64,000 nucleotides of DNA from an uncultured Desulfobulbaceae bacterium (GCA_947259115.1 CAMYKS010000005.1:64410-128409); one strand, 5' to 3'. Shown: positions 35,487 through 45,632, counted from the stretch's first letter. The notes: generated by a model not told the origin, from the sequence alone. A program made the numbers and translations.

Positions 35487-37730
35487 ATGCCGAAGAGCTT
35501 ATTCCCGGAAAAACAAACAGAACAAACCACCCGGATTCAGGGGATCCTTGACCGGATTACCTTTCAAAATGAAGAAAACGGCTATACGGTTGCCCGCCTG
35601 CTCAGTGGTGCAAAGGAAAAAAAGATAATCACGGTTGTGGGTTTTTTATCCGGCGTACCGGTTGGTTCCACCCTCTCCCTGACGGGCACCTGGATCACGG
35701 ATTCCCGTTACGGCAAACAATTTAAACTGCAGAATTATAAAATAATTAGGCCCAATACCATAAACGGTATCGAGCGCTACCTGGGCTCCGGCCTTATCAA
35801 AGGAATTGGCCCCGCCTATGCTGCCAGGATTGTAAGCCGTTTCGGCTTAAAAACCCTTGATATCCTTGAAAATGACCCGGGCAGATTGGGTGAAATAGCC
35901 GGCCTGGGCAGGACACGGGTTGAGCGCATAGAAAAAGCCTGGAGTGAACAGAAAGAGGTGCACTCCATTATGGTTTTTCTCCAGGGCCATGGCATTTCGG
36001 CAACGTATGCGGTCAAAATTTACAAGACTTACGGCCGCAAAGCCCTGGCAATCGTGAAAAACAACCCTTATCAGCTGGCAGAAGACATCTGGGGCGTGGG
36101 TTTCAGAATAGCAGACTCAATTGCCCTCTCCCTCGGGGTGCCGGCAAATGATCCCCGCCGTGCCAGGGCCGGTTTGCTTTTTGCCCTGGACGAGTCAGCC
36201 GGTGAAGGCCACTGCTTCCTGCCGCGGGACATATTATTTGAGCAGGCAGAGCAGCTGCTCAAGTTGACAGGCAAATTGGAACAATTTCCCGGGCAGGAGG
36301 ATCTTTACAGCGATCGTCTTCTCATTGAGGAGCAGATACAAAGTTTATTGGCCGCTGACAAGATAGCAGTGGATGGTGAAAATATCGCCTTGGCCCCTCT
36401 CTATTTTGCTGAAAAGGGGGCGGCGGCAAAGTTGCTGGAACTCTCCAGTGGGCAGCCTAATCATAGTATTACTAATATTGACCAGGCAGTAGAGTGGTCC
36501 AGTAGCAAAATGCACCTGGACCTGGCACCTGAACAGGCAGAAGCAATAAAAAAGAGCTTATGCCAGAAGGTATTAGTCATTACCGGGGGGCCGGGGACCG
36601 GTAAAAGCACTATCCTTAAGGCGCTGCTTCTTATCCTCTCACAGAAAGGTATTGTGGTAAAACTGGCAGCCCCAACGGGGCGTGCTGCAAAAAGGCTGGC
36701 CCAGGCCAGCGGCCGGGAAGCAAAAACCATTCATCGGCTTCTGGAATATGATGCCGCCATTCGTGGATTCAAGAGAAACAGAGAAAATCCCCTTGAAGCC
36801 GATATGATAATCATCGATGAATGCTCGATGATGGATATCATCCTGACTAACTCCCTGCTTAAAGCGATTGCTGCAGATGCAGCTCTAGTATTGGTTGGGG
36901 ACGTTGACCAGCTGCCCTCGGTGGGGCCGGGAAATGTGCTTAAAGATATAATTGCTTCAGGCCGGGTCCCGGTAGCCCGCCTACAGACGGTTTTCCGCCA
37001 GGGCCCCGGGAGCCTGATAAGCTTGAATGCCGCACGTATTAATAGGGGGGAATTCCTGGATCTGCTGCCTGATTATGATGGAACCAAGGACTTCTATTGT
37101 ATATTTCGGGAAAAAGCTGAGGATATTGAAGAGGAAATACTAAGCCTCTGCCGCGACCGGCTGCATAAAAAATACAACTTTGACCCCATCAGGGATATTC
37201 AGGTTTTAACCCCCATGCGTAAAGGCATCATAGGAACGGAGAATCTGAACTTCCGCCTCCAGGAGGCCCTGAATCATAAAGCCACGGCAGGTGATGAGCG
37301 CCAGCGACGCCTGCAGGTGGGAGACAAAGTCATGCAGATCCGCAACAATTATGATAAAGAAGTTTTTAATGGCGACCAGGGTATTGTCTCTTCAATTGAC
37401 AGAGAAGCAGAAAGTGTTGAAGTCAATTTTGAGGGCAGAAAAGTACTCTATGAGGCAGCTGATCTGGTGGAAGTGGTCCTGGCCTATGCAATAACGGTTC
37501 ATAAATCCCAGGGCTCGGAATTTCCCTGCGTCATTATCCCTCTGCATACCACCCATTATCCCCTCCTGCAGAGAAACCTTATATATACTGCCGTGACACG
37601 AGGGAAAAATCTTGTTGTCCTGGTGGGCAGTAAAAGGGCAATCGGCATAGCCATTCATAATGACCGCGTGGTCAGACGCTACACCATGCTCAAGGAAAGG
37701 CTGCAAACCGGCTCCCACTCACTCAATTAA
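35487..37730 (+). CDS. recD2: RecD2 family 5'-3' DNA helicase
   Basis: A 747-residue superfamily 1B helicase. The N-terminal OB-like part and helix-hairpin-helix repeats (GIGPAYAARIVSRFG, IAGLGRTRVERI, GVGFRIADSIA) mark the RecD2 type that works without RecBC. Motor motifs follow: Walker A ITGGPGTGKST near residues 364-374, motif II DECSMMD, motif III VGDVDQLPSVGPG, an arginine-bearing FRQGP, and the C-terminal ITVHKSQGSEF and YTAVTRGK. It probably acts in replication-associated repair. The ATG has only a weak upstream purine stretch. The gap to the hisA stop is 80 bases. Confidence 0.95.
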   Translation: MPKSLFPEKQTEQTTRIQGILDRITFQNEENGYTVARLLSGAKEKKIITVVGFLSGVPVGSTLSLTGTWITDSRYGKQFKLQNYKIIRPNTINGIERYLGSGLIKGIGPAYAARIVSRFGLKTLDILENDPGRLGEIAGLGRTRVERIEKAWSEQKEVHSIMVFLQGHGISATYAVKIYKTYGRKALAIVKNNPYQLAEDIWGVGFRIADSIALSLGVPANDPRRARAGLLFALDESAGEGHCFLPRDILFEQAEQLLKLTGKLEQFPGQEDLYSDRLLIEEQIQSLLAADKIAVDGENIALAPLYFAEKGAAAKLLELSSGQPNHSITNIDQAVEWSSSKMHLDLAPEQAEAIKKSLCQKVLVITGGPGTGKSTILKALLLILSQKGIVVKLAAPTGRAAKRLAQASGREAKTIHRLLEYDAAIRGFKRNRENPLEADMIIIDECSMMDIILTNSLLKAIAADAALVLVGDVDQLPSVGPGNVLKDIIASGRVPVARLQTVFRQGPGSLISLNAARINRGEFLDLLPDYDGTKDFYCIFREKAEDIEEEILSLCRDRLHKKYNFDPIRDIQVLTPMRKGIIGTENLNFRLQEALNHKATAGDERQRRLQVGDKVMQIRNNYDKEVFNGDQGIVSSIDREAESVEVNFEGRKVLYEAADLVEVVLAYAITVHKSQGSEFPCVIIPLHTTHYPLLQRNLIYTAVTRGKNLVVLVGSKRAIGIAIHNDRVVRRYTMLKERLQTGSHSLN

Positions 37731-37922
37731 TTTTTTACAAAGAATATCACCCCCAAAGTTCTACTGTCACAATGTGGCTGGGCTGTATCCTTGCACTGCC
37801 CATGGGAATAGTCCTGCCTCCAAGTTGTTCTTCAAAAGAAAAAAAAATTAAAATTTGCAGCAATGGTGTTTTTTCTTGTTGATAAATCGGTTTAAACATG
37901 ATAGGACATCGGCTCATATATA

Positions 37923-37936
37923 TGAATGACCATTCA
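37923..37936. promoter_or_regulatory. Palindromic operator candidate before the dsr operon
   Basis: TGAATG-AC-CATTCA: perfect 6-bp arms around two bases, in the style of TetR/FadR-like operators. It lies 43 bases before the first gene of the operon, in an AT-rich segment (CTCATATATATGAATG) that could hold a -10 element. No regulator gene is adjacent. Confidence 0.35.
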
Positions 37937-37978
37937 ATCATTTGATGCTGTAAAACCTGCACTGCTGGATGAGCAGAG

Positions 37979-38530
37979 ATGAACATAGAAACTATATTAG
38001 CTGAAAAAAAGAAGGCGATTGTCCAGAAATGGACAGACCAGGTGCTGGACTCATACGGGTCCCCTGAGTTTTTCAAGAAGCAGAAGGACCGCTTTGCAAA
38101 TCCAATCGGGGCCACGATATCTGATGGGCTCCGGGATCTTTATGCCATCCTGCTTGCAGGAAAAGATCTTGGGGAGGCTGCCGGGCCCCTGGAAAATATA
38201 ATTAAGATCCGGGCTGTGCAGGAATTCAAACCATCACAGGCTGTTTCCTTTGTTTACCTGCTCAAGAAAATTGTACGGGCAGAGTTTGCCAAGGAGAAAA
38301 CCCGGGGAGAAATGTTGGAGGGTTTGTCTGAACTTGATGCAAGAATTGATAAGGTTGCGCTCATGGCTTTTGATTTTTACATGGATTGCCGGGAGCGCTT
38401 GCATCAGATTCGGGTAAATGAAGTATTAAGCGGCAGATCTGCATTGACCGATGGCACGAAATGTGTTTCGGCAATGCTCAAGCAAGAAATTGAGTCAGCA
38501 GATAACAGTAAAATCAACAGACTAACCTGA
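37979..38530 (+). CDS. RsbRD N-terminal domain protein of the dsr operon
   Basis: A 183-residue all-helical soluble protein (MNIETILAEKKKAIVQKWTD..., then FKPSQAVSFVYLLKKIVRAE, then a helical C-terminus). The pattern of W-T-D-x-V-L-x-SY, F-F-K-K and P-I-G-x-T-I matches the RsbR N-terminal (RsbRD) domain, a globin-like sensor module. Such a gene commonly sits just before dsrMKJOP in sulfate reducers. Here the stop is 16 bases before dsrM. Its role, perhaps redox or membrane-complex regulation, is unproven. No heme-binding signature is evident to me. Confidence 0.75.
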   Translation: MNIETILAEKKKAIVQKWTDQVLDSYGSPEFFKKQKDRFANPIGATISDGLRDLYAILLAGKDLGEAAGPLENIIKIRAVQEFKPSQAVSFVYLLKKIVRAEFAKEKTRGEMLEGLSELDARIDKVALMAFDFYMDCRERLHQIRVNEVLSGRSALTDGTKCVSAMLKQEIESADNSKINRLT

Positions 38531-38546
38531 AGCGAGGTAACGATAA

Positions 38547-39629
38547 ATGAAGCACGCAATCCTTGCAGTTATTGTCCTGATAGGAGTAGCATGGCTGGGT
38601 TCTCTGGTCGGATTGGATCCTGTATTCGGGATGGTATTCCCTTATGTGGCCTTGGCAATATTTCTCGGTGGCTTTACCTACCGAATCCTTAACTGGGCCA
38701 AGTCCCCGGTTCCCTTCCGGATTCCAACAACCAGCGGCCAGGGAAAATCTCTGGACTGGGTAAAACAGGACAAACTTGATTGTCCTGCCACATTTTGGCA
38801 GACCGTGGGCAGGATGCTTCTGGAAGTGTTCGCCTTCCGCTCCCTGTTCAAAAACACCAAGGCGGAAATCCATGACGGCCCCAAACTGGTCTATGGGTCC
38901 AGCAAATGGCTCTGGCTCTTCGGCTTGGCTTTTCATTATACATTTCTAATCATTGTCCTGCGGCATTTAAGGCTTTTTCTCAATCCGGTGCCTGGAATTA
39001 TCGGGCAGATAGAGTTTTTTGACGGGTTGTTCCAGGTGGGCGTGCCGGTACTCTATCAGACCGACATTATCTTTGTCGGTGCTGTTACCTATCTTTTCCT
39101 GCGCCGGGTGCTTATTCCCCAGGTTAAATACATCTCCTTTGCTGCTGATTACTTCCCCCTGTTTCTGATCTTTGGGATTGCAGTGACAGGTATTCTCATG
39201 CGCTATATCTTCCGGGTGGATGTGGTTTCCATTAAGCAGCTGACCATGGGACTTGCAACCTTCTCGCCGTCTATCCCCGCAAATATAGGTTCCATCTTTT
39301 ATATTCATCTATTCCTGGTTTGCGTTTTGCTGGCCTATTTCCCGTTCAGCAAACTCATGCACCTGGGCGGTGTTTTTTTGAGCCCCACCAGGAACCTGGC
39401 CAATAACAACCGCATGGTCAGACACGTGAATCCCTGGAATGATCCAAGTATAAAGCCCCATTCCTATGCTGACTATGAGGATGAGTTCAGGCAATTCATG
39501 GCAGATGCTGACATACCATTGGAAAAGGAATTACCTCCAGAGCCGGAACCGGAACCGGAACCGGCGGCTGAAGAAACAGAAAAACCCGCCGCTGACGCTG
39601 CTGCTGAAACTCCAGCTGAGAAGGAATAA
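38547..39629 (+). CDS. dsrM: DsrM, membrane cytochrome b subunit of DsrMKJOP
   Basis: A 360-residue membrane protein of the nitrate-reductase-gamma/HdrE type. Hydrophobic segments lie near residues 3-45, 115-140, 165-190, 200-225 and 250-275. The conserved His residues expected for b hemes occur in LAFHYTFL, VLRHLRLF and FYIHLFL. With DsrK it is thought to pass electrons from menaquinol toward DsrC trisulfide in the cytoplasm. The last 30 residues are an unusual Pro/Glu/Ala tail (PPEPEPEPEPAAEETEKP) encoded by tandem GGAACC repeats. The dsrK start follows after 5 bases. Confidence 0.93.
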   Translation: MKHAILAVIVLIGVAWLGSLVGLDPVFGMVFPYVALAIFLGGFTYRILNWAKSPVPFRIPTTSGQGKSLDWVKQDKLDCPATFWQTVGRMLLEVFAFRSLFKNTKAEIHDGPKLVYGSSKWLWLFGLAFHYTFLIIVLRHLRLFLNPVPGIIGQIEFFDGLFQVGVPVLYQTDIIFVGAVTYLFLRRVLIPQVKYISFAADYFPLFLIFGIAVTGILMRYIFRVDVVSIKQLTMGLATFSPSIPANIGSIFYIHLFLVCVLLAYFPFSKLMHLGGVFLSPTRNLANNNRMVRHVNPWNDPSIKPHSYADYEDEFRQFMADADIPLEKELPPEPEPEPEPAAEETEKPAADAAAETPAEKE

Positions 39630-39634
39630 CGACT

Positions 39635-41314
39635 ATGGCAGATACAAAAGTAGAACAAATGAGTGTTAACGTCGTCAAAGAACCGTCTATGATGACCGGG
39701 GCTATCCCCCGTAAGGACTGGATGGACACCCCGGTAACCTTCAAGCCAGGCAACTATTGCTATCCAGCCAAGAAGAGTATTGTCGAATACTTAAGCAAAG
39801 GGTTGCCTGGTCTGTTCGGCGAACCGCGCGAATGGAAGGTGGAAGATGATGACTGGCAGCTCCCTGAGAACTGGGTTGAGATCATTCTACAAGGAATGCG
39901 TGAAAGACTTGATAAGTTCCGCTCCTTTAAGGTGTTCATGGACATCTGTGTGCGTTGCGGCGCCTGTTCCGACAAATGCCACTTTTTTCTAGGCACTGGC
40001 GATCCCAAGAATATGCCGGTACTCAGAGCCGAACTTTTACGTTCCGTTTACCGCGGCAATTTCACCAAGGCCGGCAAGATATTAGGTTCCATTGCCAATG
40101 GCCGTGAAATGACATTTGAAGTCCTGAAAGAGTGGTTCATGTACTTTTATCAGTGCACTGAATGTCGTCGCTGCTCGGTTTTCTGTCCGTACGGCATTGA
40201 CACCGCTGAAATTACAGCCATGGCCCGTGAACTGCTGCACCTGGTCGGGGTCGGCACCAACTGGATCCTGGAACCGGCCGCCAACTCCAACCGCACAGGG
40301 AACCACTTGGGCCTGCAGCCCCATACCTTTAAGCAGAACGCCGAATTCCTCCTGGATGATATCGAAGAGGTGACAGGGGTAAAGCTGAACAGCCTGTCAT
40401 TCAACCGCAAGGGTGCTGAGGTGCTCTTTGTCATCCCTTCTGCAGATGTTTTTGCTGAACCCGGTATTTTTACTTTTATGGGCTATCTGCTGCTTTTTGA
40501 CCATGTCGGTCTGGACTATACCATCAGCACCTACTCATCAGAGGGCGGCAACTTCGGTTCCTTCACCAATAACGAACTGATGAAGAAACTGAACGGCAAG
40601 ATGTATGCCGAGGCAGAGAGGCTTGGTGTCAAATGGATACTCGGCGGCGAATGCGGCCATATGTGGCGGGTTGTACACCAGTATATGGAGACCATGAACG
40701 GGCCTCCGGACAACCTGGAAGTCCCGAGATCACCCATTACCGGCACGGTCTTTGAAAATGCTGCAGCAGCCAAGATGGTGCACATTTCAGAATTCACCGC
40801 TGATCTGATCAAGCACAACAAGCTCAAGATAGACAAAAGCCGCAACGACCACCGTGTGGTTACCTTCCATGATTCCTGCAACCCGGCGCGGGGCATGGGC
40901 ATGCTGGAGGAACCGCGCTACATCCTGCAGAATGTCTGTAACAACCTCTACGAAATGCCGGAAAATACCATTCGGGAGAAGACCTTCTGCTGCGGCAGCG
41001 GCACCGGTTTGAATACCGGCGAAATCATGGATCTGAGAATGCGGGGCGGATTGCCGCGCGCCAATGCCGTCAAACATGTGGAAGATAAACATGGGGTAAA
41101 CATGCTTTCCTGTATATGCGCCATTGACCGGGCAACTCTGCTGGCCCTGATGGAATACTGGAATCCCAATGTGGGAGTCTGCGGTATTTCGGAGTTGGTT
41201 GGTAATGCTCTGATTATGGATGGAGAGAAAGAAAGAGACCAAGACCTTCGCTTTGAAGAATTACTCGGAGCAGGCGAAACGGGTGATGCCGAAAACAACG
41301 AGGAGGGTGCATAA
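39635..41314 (+). CDS. dsrK: DsrK, HdrD-like Fe-S subunit
   Basis: A 559-residue cytoplasmic-facing subunit. Two ferredoxin-like cysteine clusters lie at about residues 104-114 (CVRCGACSDKC) and 174-184 (CTECRRCSVFC), flanking helices. Further on come the CCG-type motifs of HdrD-like catalytic proteins (GGECGHMWR, HDSCNPARG, FCCGSGTG). It is thought to hold the catalytic cluster that reduces the DsrC trisulfide product of dissimilatory sulfite reductase. The stop codon overlaps the dsrJ start by one base (TAATG). Confidence 0.96.
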   Translation: MADTKVEQMSVNVVKEPSMMTGAIPRKDWMDTPVTFKPGNYCYPAKKSIVEYLSKGLPGLFGEPREWKVEDDDWQLPENWVEIILQGMRERLDKFRSFKVFMDICVRCGACSDKCHFFLGTGDPKNMPVLRAELLRSVYRGNFTKAGKILGSIANGREMTFEVLKEWFMYFYQCTECRRCSVFCPYGIDTAEITAMARELLHLVGVGTNWILEPAANSNRTGNHLGLQPHTFKQNAEFLLDDIEEVTGVKLNSLSFNRKGAEVLFVIPSADVFAEPGIFTFMGYLLLFDHVGLDYTISTYSSEGGNFGSFTNNELMKKLNGKMYAEAERLGVKWILGGECGHMWRVVHQYMETMNGPPDNLEVPRSPITGTVFENAAAAKMVHISEFTADLIKHNKLKIDKSRNDHRVVTFHDSCNPARGMGMLEEPRYILQNVCNNLYEMPENTIREKTFCCGSGTGLNTGEIMDLRMRGGLPRANAVKHVEDKHGVNMLSCICAIDRATLLALMEYWNPNVGVCGISELVGNALIMDGEKERDQDLRFEELLGAGETGDAENNEEGA

Positions 41315-41691
41315 TGTACGACGGAAAGTTAATCATCCCTGGGCTGCTGATATTTTTGGTCCTGATGATATCCCCCATCTTATTCAACGGGTTGGATGCC
41401 GGCCCCGTCCCGAAACCGGAAAAACCGGTTGGGGTTACGAAATGTGTCAAATCAGCCCAGTATATGCGAACCTCCCATATGAAGGTGCTTGATGACTGGC
41501 GTGATGAAACATTACGCGACGGGGACAGAACACCTGTTGAAATAGATGGTGTCAAGTATGAAAAAAGTTTAATGAACGGCTGTTTGAAATGTCACACGGA
41601 CAAGAAAAAATTCTGTGATGAGTGCCATGTGTATACATCCGTAAAACCGTATTGCTGGGATTGCCATTACGTGCCTAAGGAGACGTTCTAA
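41314..41691 (+). CDS. dsrJ: DsrJ, triheme cytochrome c subunit
   Basis: A 125-residue periplasmic cytochrome anchored by one N-terminal helix ([19 protein letters not shown]). It has three c-type heme sites: CLKCH near residue 90, CDECH near 100 and CWDCH near 114. A separate Cys near residue 44 (VTKCVKS) is the position proposed as the unusual Cys ligand of one heme in DsrJ. It is translationally coupled on both sides by one-base start/stop overlaps. It forms the periplasmic redox module with DsrO. Confidence 0.96.
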   Translation: MYDGKLIIPGLLIFLVLMISPILFNGLDAGPVPKPEKPVGVTKCVKSAQYMRTSHMKVLDDWRDETLRDGDRTPVEIDGVKYEKSLMNGCLKCHTDKKKFCDECHVYTSVKPYCWDCHYVPKETF

Positions 41692-42515
41692 TGGATATCA
41701 AAAGAAGACAATTTTTAAAGATTGCCGGCTTGTCAACCATTGCAGGAATAGGAGCACCTGCGGCATTCAATTTGCTGCTGAAGGGCGAGACCTCACCTGT
41801 CTCATATGCATCTTCGGGGGGCAGTGCTGAAGCATCCCATGATGATGCCCCGGCAGGAGTGCGGTTGGGTATGGTTATCGACCAGAAGGTTTTTGATGCC
41901 AACATAGGCCTGGCCCAGAAATGTGTCACGGCCTGCCATACTGTTCACAATGTCCCTGATTTCGGGAAAGACAACAAGAAAGACGCGATAAAGTGGATCT
42001 TTGAAGTGCCCTTTGAGAAGGCCTTTACAAACAAAAGCCATTATCACAGGAACGCGCATCTGCATGACTCGGATTTTCTTGTACTCTGCAACCATTGTGA
42101 CAATCCCCCATGCGTCAGGGCCTGCCCGACCAAGGCTACGTTTAAAAGAAAAGACGGCATTGTTGCCATGGATTACCACCGCTGCATCGGCTGTCGTTTC
42201 TGCATGGCTGCCTGCCCATATGGCATGAGAAGTTTTAACTGGCGTGATCCGCGGCCGTTTATAGACCAGACGAAGCATAACAAGGAATTTCCCACCCGTA
42301 TGCGGGGTGTTGTGGAAAAATGCAATTTCTGTGTCGATCGACTTGCGAGAGGGTTGCAGCCTGCCTGTGTTGAAGCGACCGGCAATACGGGCGCCATGGT
42401 TTTCGGTGACCTGAATGATTCACATTCCAAGATACGAAAAGTCCTGGATGAAAATTTCACCATTCAGCGCAAGCCGGCTTTAGGTACGCAGCCGTCGTTA
42501 TTTTATATAATTTAG
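41691..42515 (+). CDS. dsrO: DsrO, periplasmic Fe-S subunit
   Basis: A 274-residue protein with a Tat export signal at its N-terminus (RRQFLK at residues 5-10, hydrophobic stretch ending AAF). Four ferredoxin cysteine clusters follow, including [14 protein letters not shown] and [14 protein letters not shown], typical of the DsrO/HybA-like electron-transfer family. It probably links DsrJ hemes to the quinone-active DsrP in the periplasmic half of the complex. AAGGAG lies inside the end of dsrJ and the ATG overlaps its stop. Confidence 0.95.
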   Translation: MDIKRRQFLKIAGLSTIAGIGAPAAFNLLLKGETSPVSYASSGGSAEASHDDAPAGVRLGMVIDQKVFDANIGLAQKCVTACHTVHNVPDFGKDNKKDAIKWIFEVPFEKAFTNKSHYHRNAHLHDSDFLVLCNHCDNPPCVRACPTKATFKRKDGIVAMDYHRCIGCRFCMAACPYGMRSFNWRDPRPFIDQTKHNKEFPTRMRGVVEKCNFCVDRLARGLQPACVEATGNTGAMVFGDLNDSHSKIRKVLDENFTIQRKPALGTQPSLFYII

Positions 42516-42602
42516 TTGGAACTTTGGTAAACAAGGATTTTAAGGATTTAACCTCCTGAATATATACTGGGAAAAAGAGATTTTTGAATTTGCGGAGGCA
42601 TC

Positions 42603-43763
42603 ATGTTAGAAAAAGCGCTTACAGGAAGTAACAGATACTGGGGATGGATTGCTGTGCTGCTGGCCTTCATGGCTGCTGGGGCTTTAAGCTATGTGCAGCA
42701 GTATAACTACGGCCTGGGCTTGACCGGCATGAGCCGTGATGTATCCTGGGGCGTCTATATTGCCCAGTTTACATTTCTGGTCGGTGTCGCGGCCTCGGGT
42801 GTTATGGTTGTCCTGCCTTACTACCTGCATAACTATAAGACATTCGGCAAGATCACCATCCTGGGTGAATTTCTGGCCGTGGCTGCTGTGTCCATGTGTC
42901 TGATGTTTATTCTGGCCGACCTGGGACAACCGATGCGAGCTTTGAATGTTCTCCTGCATCCGACCCCCAACTCAATCCTGTTCTGGGACATGATCGTCTT
43001 GAACGTCTACCTCTTTCTGAATATCTTTGTTGGCTGGGTAGTACTGACAGCAGAGAAAAAGGAAGTAGCGCCGCCCAAGTGGATCAAGCCGTTTATCTAT
43101 ATCTCCATACCCTGGGCCGTCAGTATCCATACGGTAACAGCCTTTCTGTACGCCGGTCTTCCAGGAAGACATTTCTGGTTAACGGCCATCCTGGCGCCCC
43201 GCTTTCTGGCTTCGGCTTTTGCGGGCGGCCCCGCCCTCCTCATTCTGCTCTGCCTGATTATCAAGCGGGTGACAAAGTTTGATGCCGGGCAGGAGGCTAT
43301 TCAGAAACTGGTGACAATTGTTACCTACGCAGCCCTTATCAACGTATTCTTCGTCCTGCTTGAATTCTTCACGGCTTACTACAGCAATATACCCGGCCAT
43401 ATGCATACCCTGGATTACCTCTTCTTCGGCCTGCACGGGAAAGGACAATTGGTTCCCTGGATGCGGGTCTCAACAATTTTCGGCATAATTGCCATTGTGA
43501 TGTTTCTGGTGCCCGCAACCAGAAAAAGGGAGGACACCCTAGCCATCGCCTGTGTACTCCTCTTCATTTCATTGTGGATTGACAAGGGTATCGGCCTGGT
43601 CATCGGCGGTTTTGTTCCCAGTCCGCTTGAAGAGATCACGGCATATCACCCCTCCTTCCAGGAGATCATGATCACCCTTGGAGTCTGGGCTACAGGATTC
43701 TTTATCCTGACTATCCTGTACAAAGTTGCCCTGTCGGTAAAAGAGGAAAAAATGATTTCCTGA
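42603..43763 (+). CDS. dsrP: DsrP, NrfD-like quinone-interacting membrane subunit
   Basis: A 386-residue membrane protein with about ten helices, of the NrfD/HybB family (opening [21 protein letters not shown], later [14 protein letters not shown] and [17 protein letters not shown]). It completes the DsrMKJOP complex and is proposed to exchange electrons between menaquinone and the DsrO Fe-S centres. The gap to dsrO is 87 bases, the largest inside the operon, with GCGGAGG before the start. A strong terminator follows. Confidence 0.95.
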   Translation: MLEKALTGSNRYWGWIAVLLAFMAAGALSYVQQYNYGLGLTGMSRDVSWGVYIAQFTFLVGVAASGVMVVLPYYLHNYKTFGKITILGEFLAVAAVSMCLMFILADLGQPMRALNVLLHPTPNSILFWDMIVLNVYLFLNIFVGWVVLTAEKKEVAPPKWIKPFIYISIPWAVSIHTVTAFLYAGLPGRHFWLTAILAPRFLASAFAGGPALLILLCLIIKRVTKFDAGQEAIQKLVTIVTYAALINVFFVLLEFFTAYYSNIPGHMHTLDYLFFGLHGKGQLVPWMRVSTIFGIIAIVMFLVPATRKREDTLAIACVLLFISLWIDKGIGLVIGGFVPSPLEEITAYHPSFQEIMITLGVWATGFFILTILYKVALSVKEEKMIS

Positions 43764-43801
43764 TTCCTTTCTTGAAGACGTTCATAACCTTTGTTATGCC
43801 T

Positions 43802-43835
43802 AAGCCCCTGAAAGAAAATTTCAGGGGCTTTTTTT
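43802..43835 (+). terminator. Terminator of the dsr operon
   Basis: AAGCCCCTGAAA and TTTCAGGGGCTT form a 12-bp stem with a GAAAA loop and a long T tract, 38 bases after the dsrP stop. Confidence 0.93.
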
Positions 43836-43863
43836 GTTTAACTATGGAAAAGTAAGATGCACA

Positions 43864-44577
43864 ATGACGCAAAGGAACGAAATACCATCGGGCAGTCCTC
43901 CAAAAAACCGCCAGGTTATGTTGATATACTATTCCTTCAGCGGCCAGACAGGAGTATTGCTTAACAGGCTGTCAGCCGGATTGAAGGATCAGGGTGTGGA
44001 GGTTTTCTATGAAAAACTGAAACCCGTTAAACATTTACGTTTTCCAGTAGGGTCCATTCTCCGCACGTACCTCATGATGTTTGCCACGTTGCTCCGCAGA
44101 CGCGTTCCCATTCAAGAGCTTTCCGACAAATGCAAGCAGGAATATGATCTCATTATTCTGGCAGGTCCGACCTGGTCTTATAATCCAAGCGGCCCTGTCT
44201 TGTCGTTTCTGGACAGGGACGGAAGAGAAGTTCTGGGAGGCCGCGAGGTGCTGCCGCTTATTTCCTGTCGGGGATATTGGAAGGTTCACTGGTGGGGTTT
44301 ACAAAAAAAACTTGAAAAGTGCGGGGCCCTTTTTTCCAACCTGATCGCCTTTTCCCACCCCAACCCTGAGCCATGGTGCACCATTGGGGTTTTTTTGAAA
44401 ATTGCCGGTAAAAACCCGGAACGCTCCGGGTTTATCGGCAAATATTACAACCATTTTGGCCATTCAAATGAGCAGATGGAGGAAGCCTACAGCTTTGGTG
44501 TGCAGATCGCCGAATCCCTGAAGAACAAAACCCCTCTGTCAGCAATAAATTTCAAGACGGATCTCGCCCTTCCCTGA
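43864..44577 (+). CDS. Flavodoxin-like fold protein
   Basis: A 237-residue protein from ATG 43864. The region MLIYYSFSGQTGVLLNRL has the FMN-phosphate binding loop of flavodoxins (S/T-x-T-G-type, here SFSGQT), followed by DLIILAGPTWSYNPSGPVLSFLD and later loops. It is longer than classical flavodoxin and has a basic loop (RTYLMMFATLLRRRVP), so it may act near the membrane. The substrate is unknown. It lies outside the dsr terminator, so it is a separate unit. Confidence 0.72.
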   Translation: MTQRNEIPSGSPPKNRQVMLIYYSFSGQTGVLLNRLSAGLKDQGVEVFYEKLKPVKHLRFPVGSILRTYLMMFATLLRRRVPIQELSDKCKQEYDLIILAGPTWSYNPSGPVLSFLDRDGREVLGGREVLPLISCRGYWKVHWWGLQKKLEKCGALFSNLIAFSHPNPEPWCTIGVFLKIAGKNPERSGFIGKYYNHFGHSNEQMEEAYSFGVQIAESLKNKTPLSAINFKTDLALP

Positions 44578-44714
44578 AACAACATTCTTCAATGAGTAGT
44601 ATCCAAGGTACTCATAACCACTGGACAGCTACCCTGTATGTTTCACCAGTCAGGCCAGCTTGAACTATCGGCAGACACATGGGCCTCTGAATTAATAATA
44701 CATTAACCCCTGTA

Positions 44715-45371
44715 TTACTGAGCAGTAGGGGCAACCTTTATTTCGACCCTTCTGTTTTGAGCACGCCCATAGTCAGTATCATTGGAAGCTATAGGGGTGG
44801 ACTCCCCAAAGGCCAGAGTAAGTATTCTTGCAGGATCAACTCCTCTCTGGACCAACAGGTTTTTCACTGCTTCAGCCCGGCGGGCTGACAATTCCATGTT
44901 GTAAGATTCTGTGCCGGTGCTGTCCGTATGTCCTTCCACCTGAATCACCGTCTGGGGATATTTGACCAGAATATTGGCAATCCGGTCAATTTCCGAATAG
45001 AGGCCGGGGTTAACAATAGCGGAATCCGTGTCAAAGGTGACATCACCTTTGAGGCTTATTGCCAATAGATTTCCTTCCCTGCGTATGGCAGCTGCTTCCG
45101 AATCAGCCAGGGCCCGACGCATTTCCTCTTCCTGCTTGTCCATCATATGGCCCACTGCCGCACCTCCGGCACCACCGACAGCTGCGCCAATGGCTGTACC
45201 AATAAGCGTTGCCTCCGTGTCGCCACCGATAATCTGTCCGATGACTGCTCCGGCGACGGCCCCACCAGCCGCACCATAGGTGGCCCCTTTTTGTGTATTA
45301 GTCTGGGGAGCGCATGCTGCCAGGGCAGTCATGCAAAGCAGGGCAATAATTAATTTCATGATGCGCACCAT
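44715..45371 (-). CDS. OmpA-family lipoprotein with glycine zipper (YiaD-like)
   Basis: 218 residues, with AGGAGG five bases before ATG 45371. A lipoprotein signal ends LAAC (Cys20). A glycine-rich zipper follows (YGAAGGAVAGAVIGQIIGG, then AIGAAVGGAGGAAVGH), and then a coiled helix. The C-terminal half is a peptidoglycan-binding OmpA domain (VTFDTDSA, VEGHTDSTGTESYNMELSARRAEAV, RILTLAFGES, RRVEIKV). It probably tethers the outer membrane to peptidoglycan. It is monocistronic, and the 261 bases upstream hold no gene. Confidence 0.93.
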   Translation of the reverse strand: MVRIMKLIIALLCMTALAACAPQTNTQKGATYGAAGGAVAGAVIGQIIGGDTEATLIGTAIGAAVGGAGGAAVGHMMDKQEEEMRRALADSEAAAIRREGNLLAISLKGDVTFDTDSAIVNPGLYSEIDRIANILVKYPQTVIQVEGHTDSTGTESYNMELSARRAEAVKNLLVQRGVDPARILTLAFGESTPIASNDTDYGRAQNRRVEIKVAPTAQ

Positions 45372-45632
45372 AGATACCTCCTGAAAAAGTAGGAAAACTC
45401 AAGATTTCCCGGTTTGGGTTTACCATGTTAAAGGAACTGGAATTATGAAGAAAAACAAATATAAGGCATAGCCTCCTCTGATCATGTTTTATGCAGTATG
45501 TATGATAAATACTGCAGAGAGTATCTTCAGCATTTGAGAACTACTCTCTGATGCGTTTAGGATAAGGAAGTACTCTTTGCCCATGCAGCATGAATTCTGC
45601 CTGCAGGGTAGCAAGTCTGCCGTAAACTAAAA

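Noticed and set aside
39542-39570. GGAACC tandem repeats as a possible CRISPR or satellite
   Set aside because: The repeat is coding, in frame within dsrM, with no spacers.
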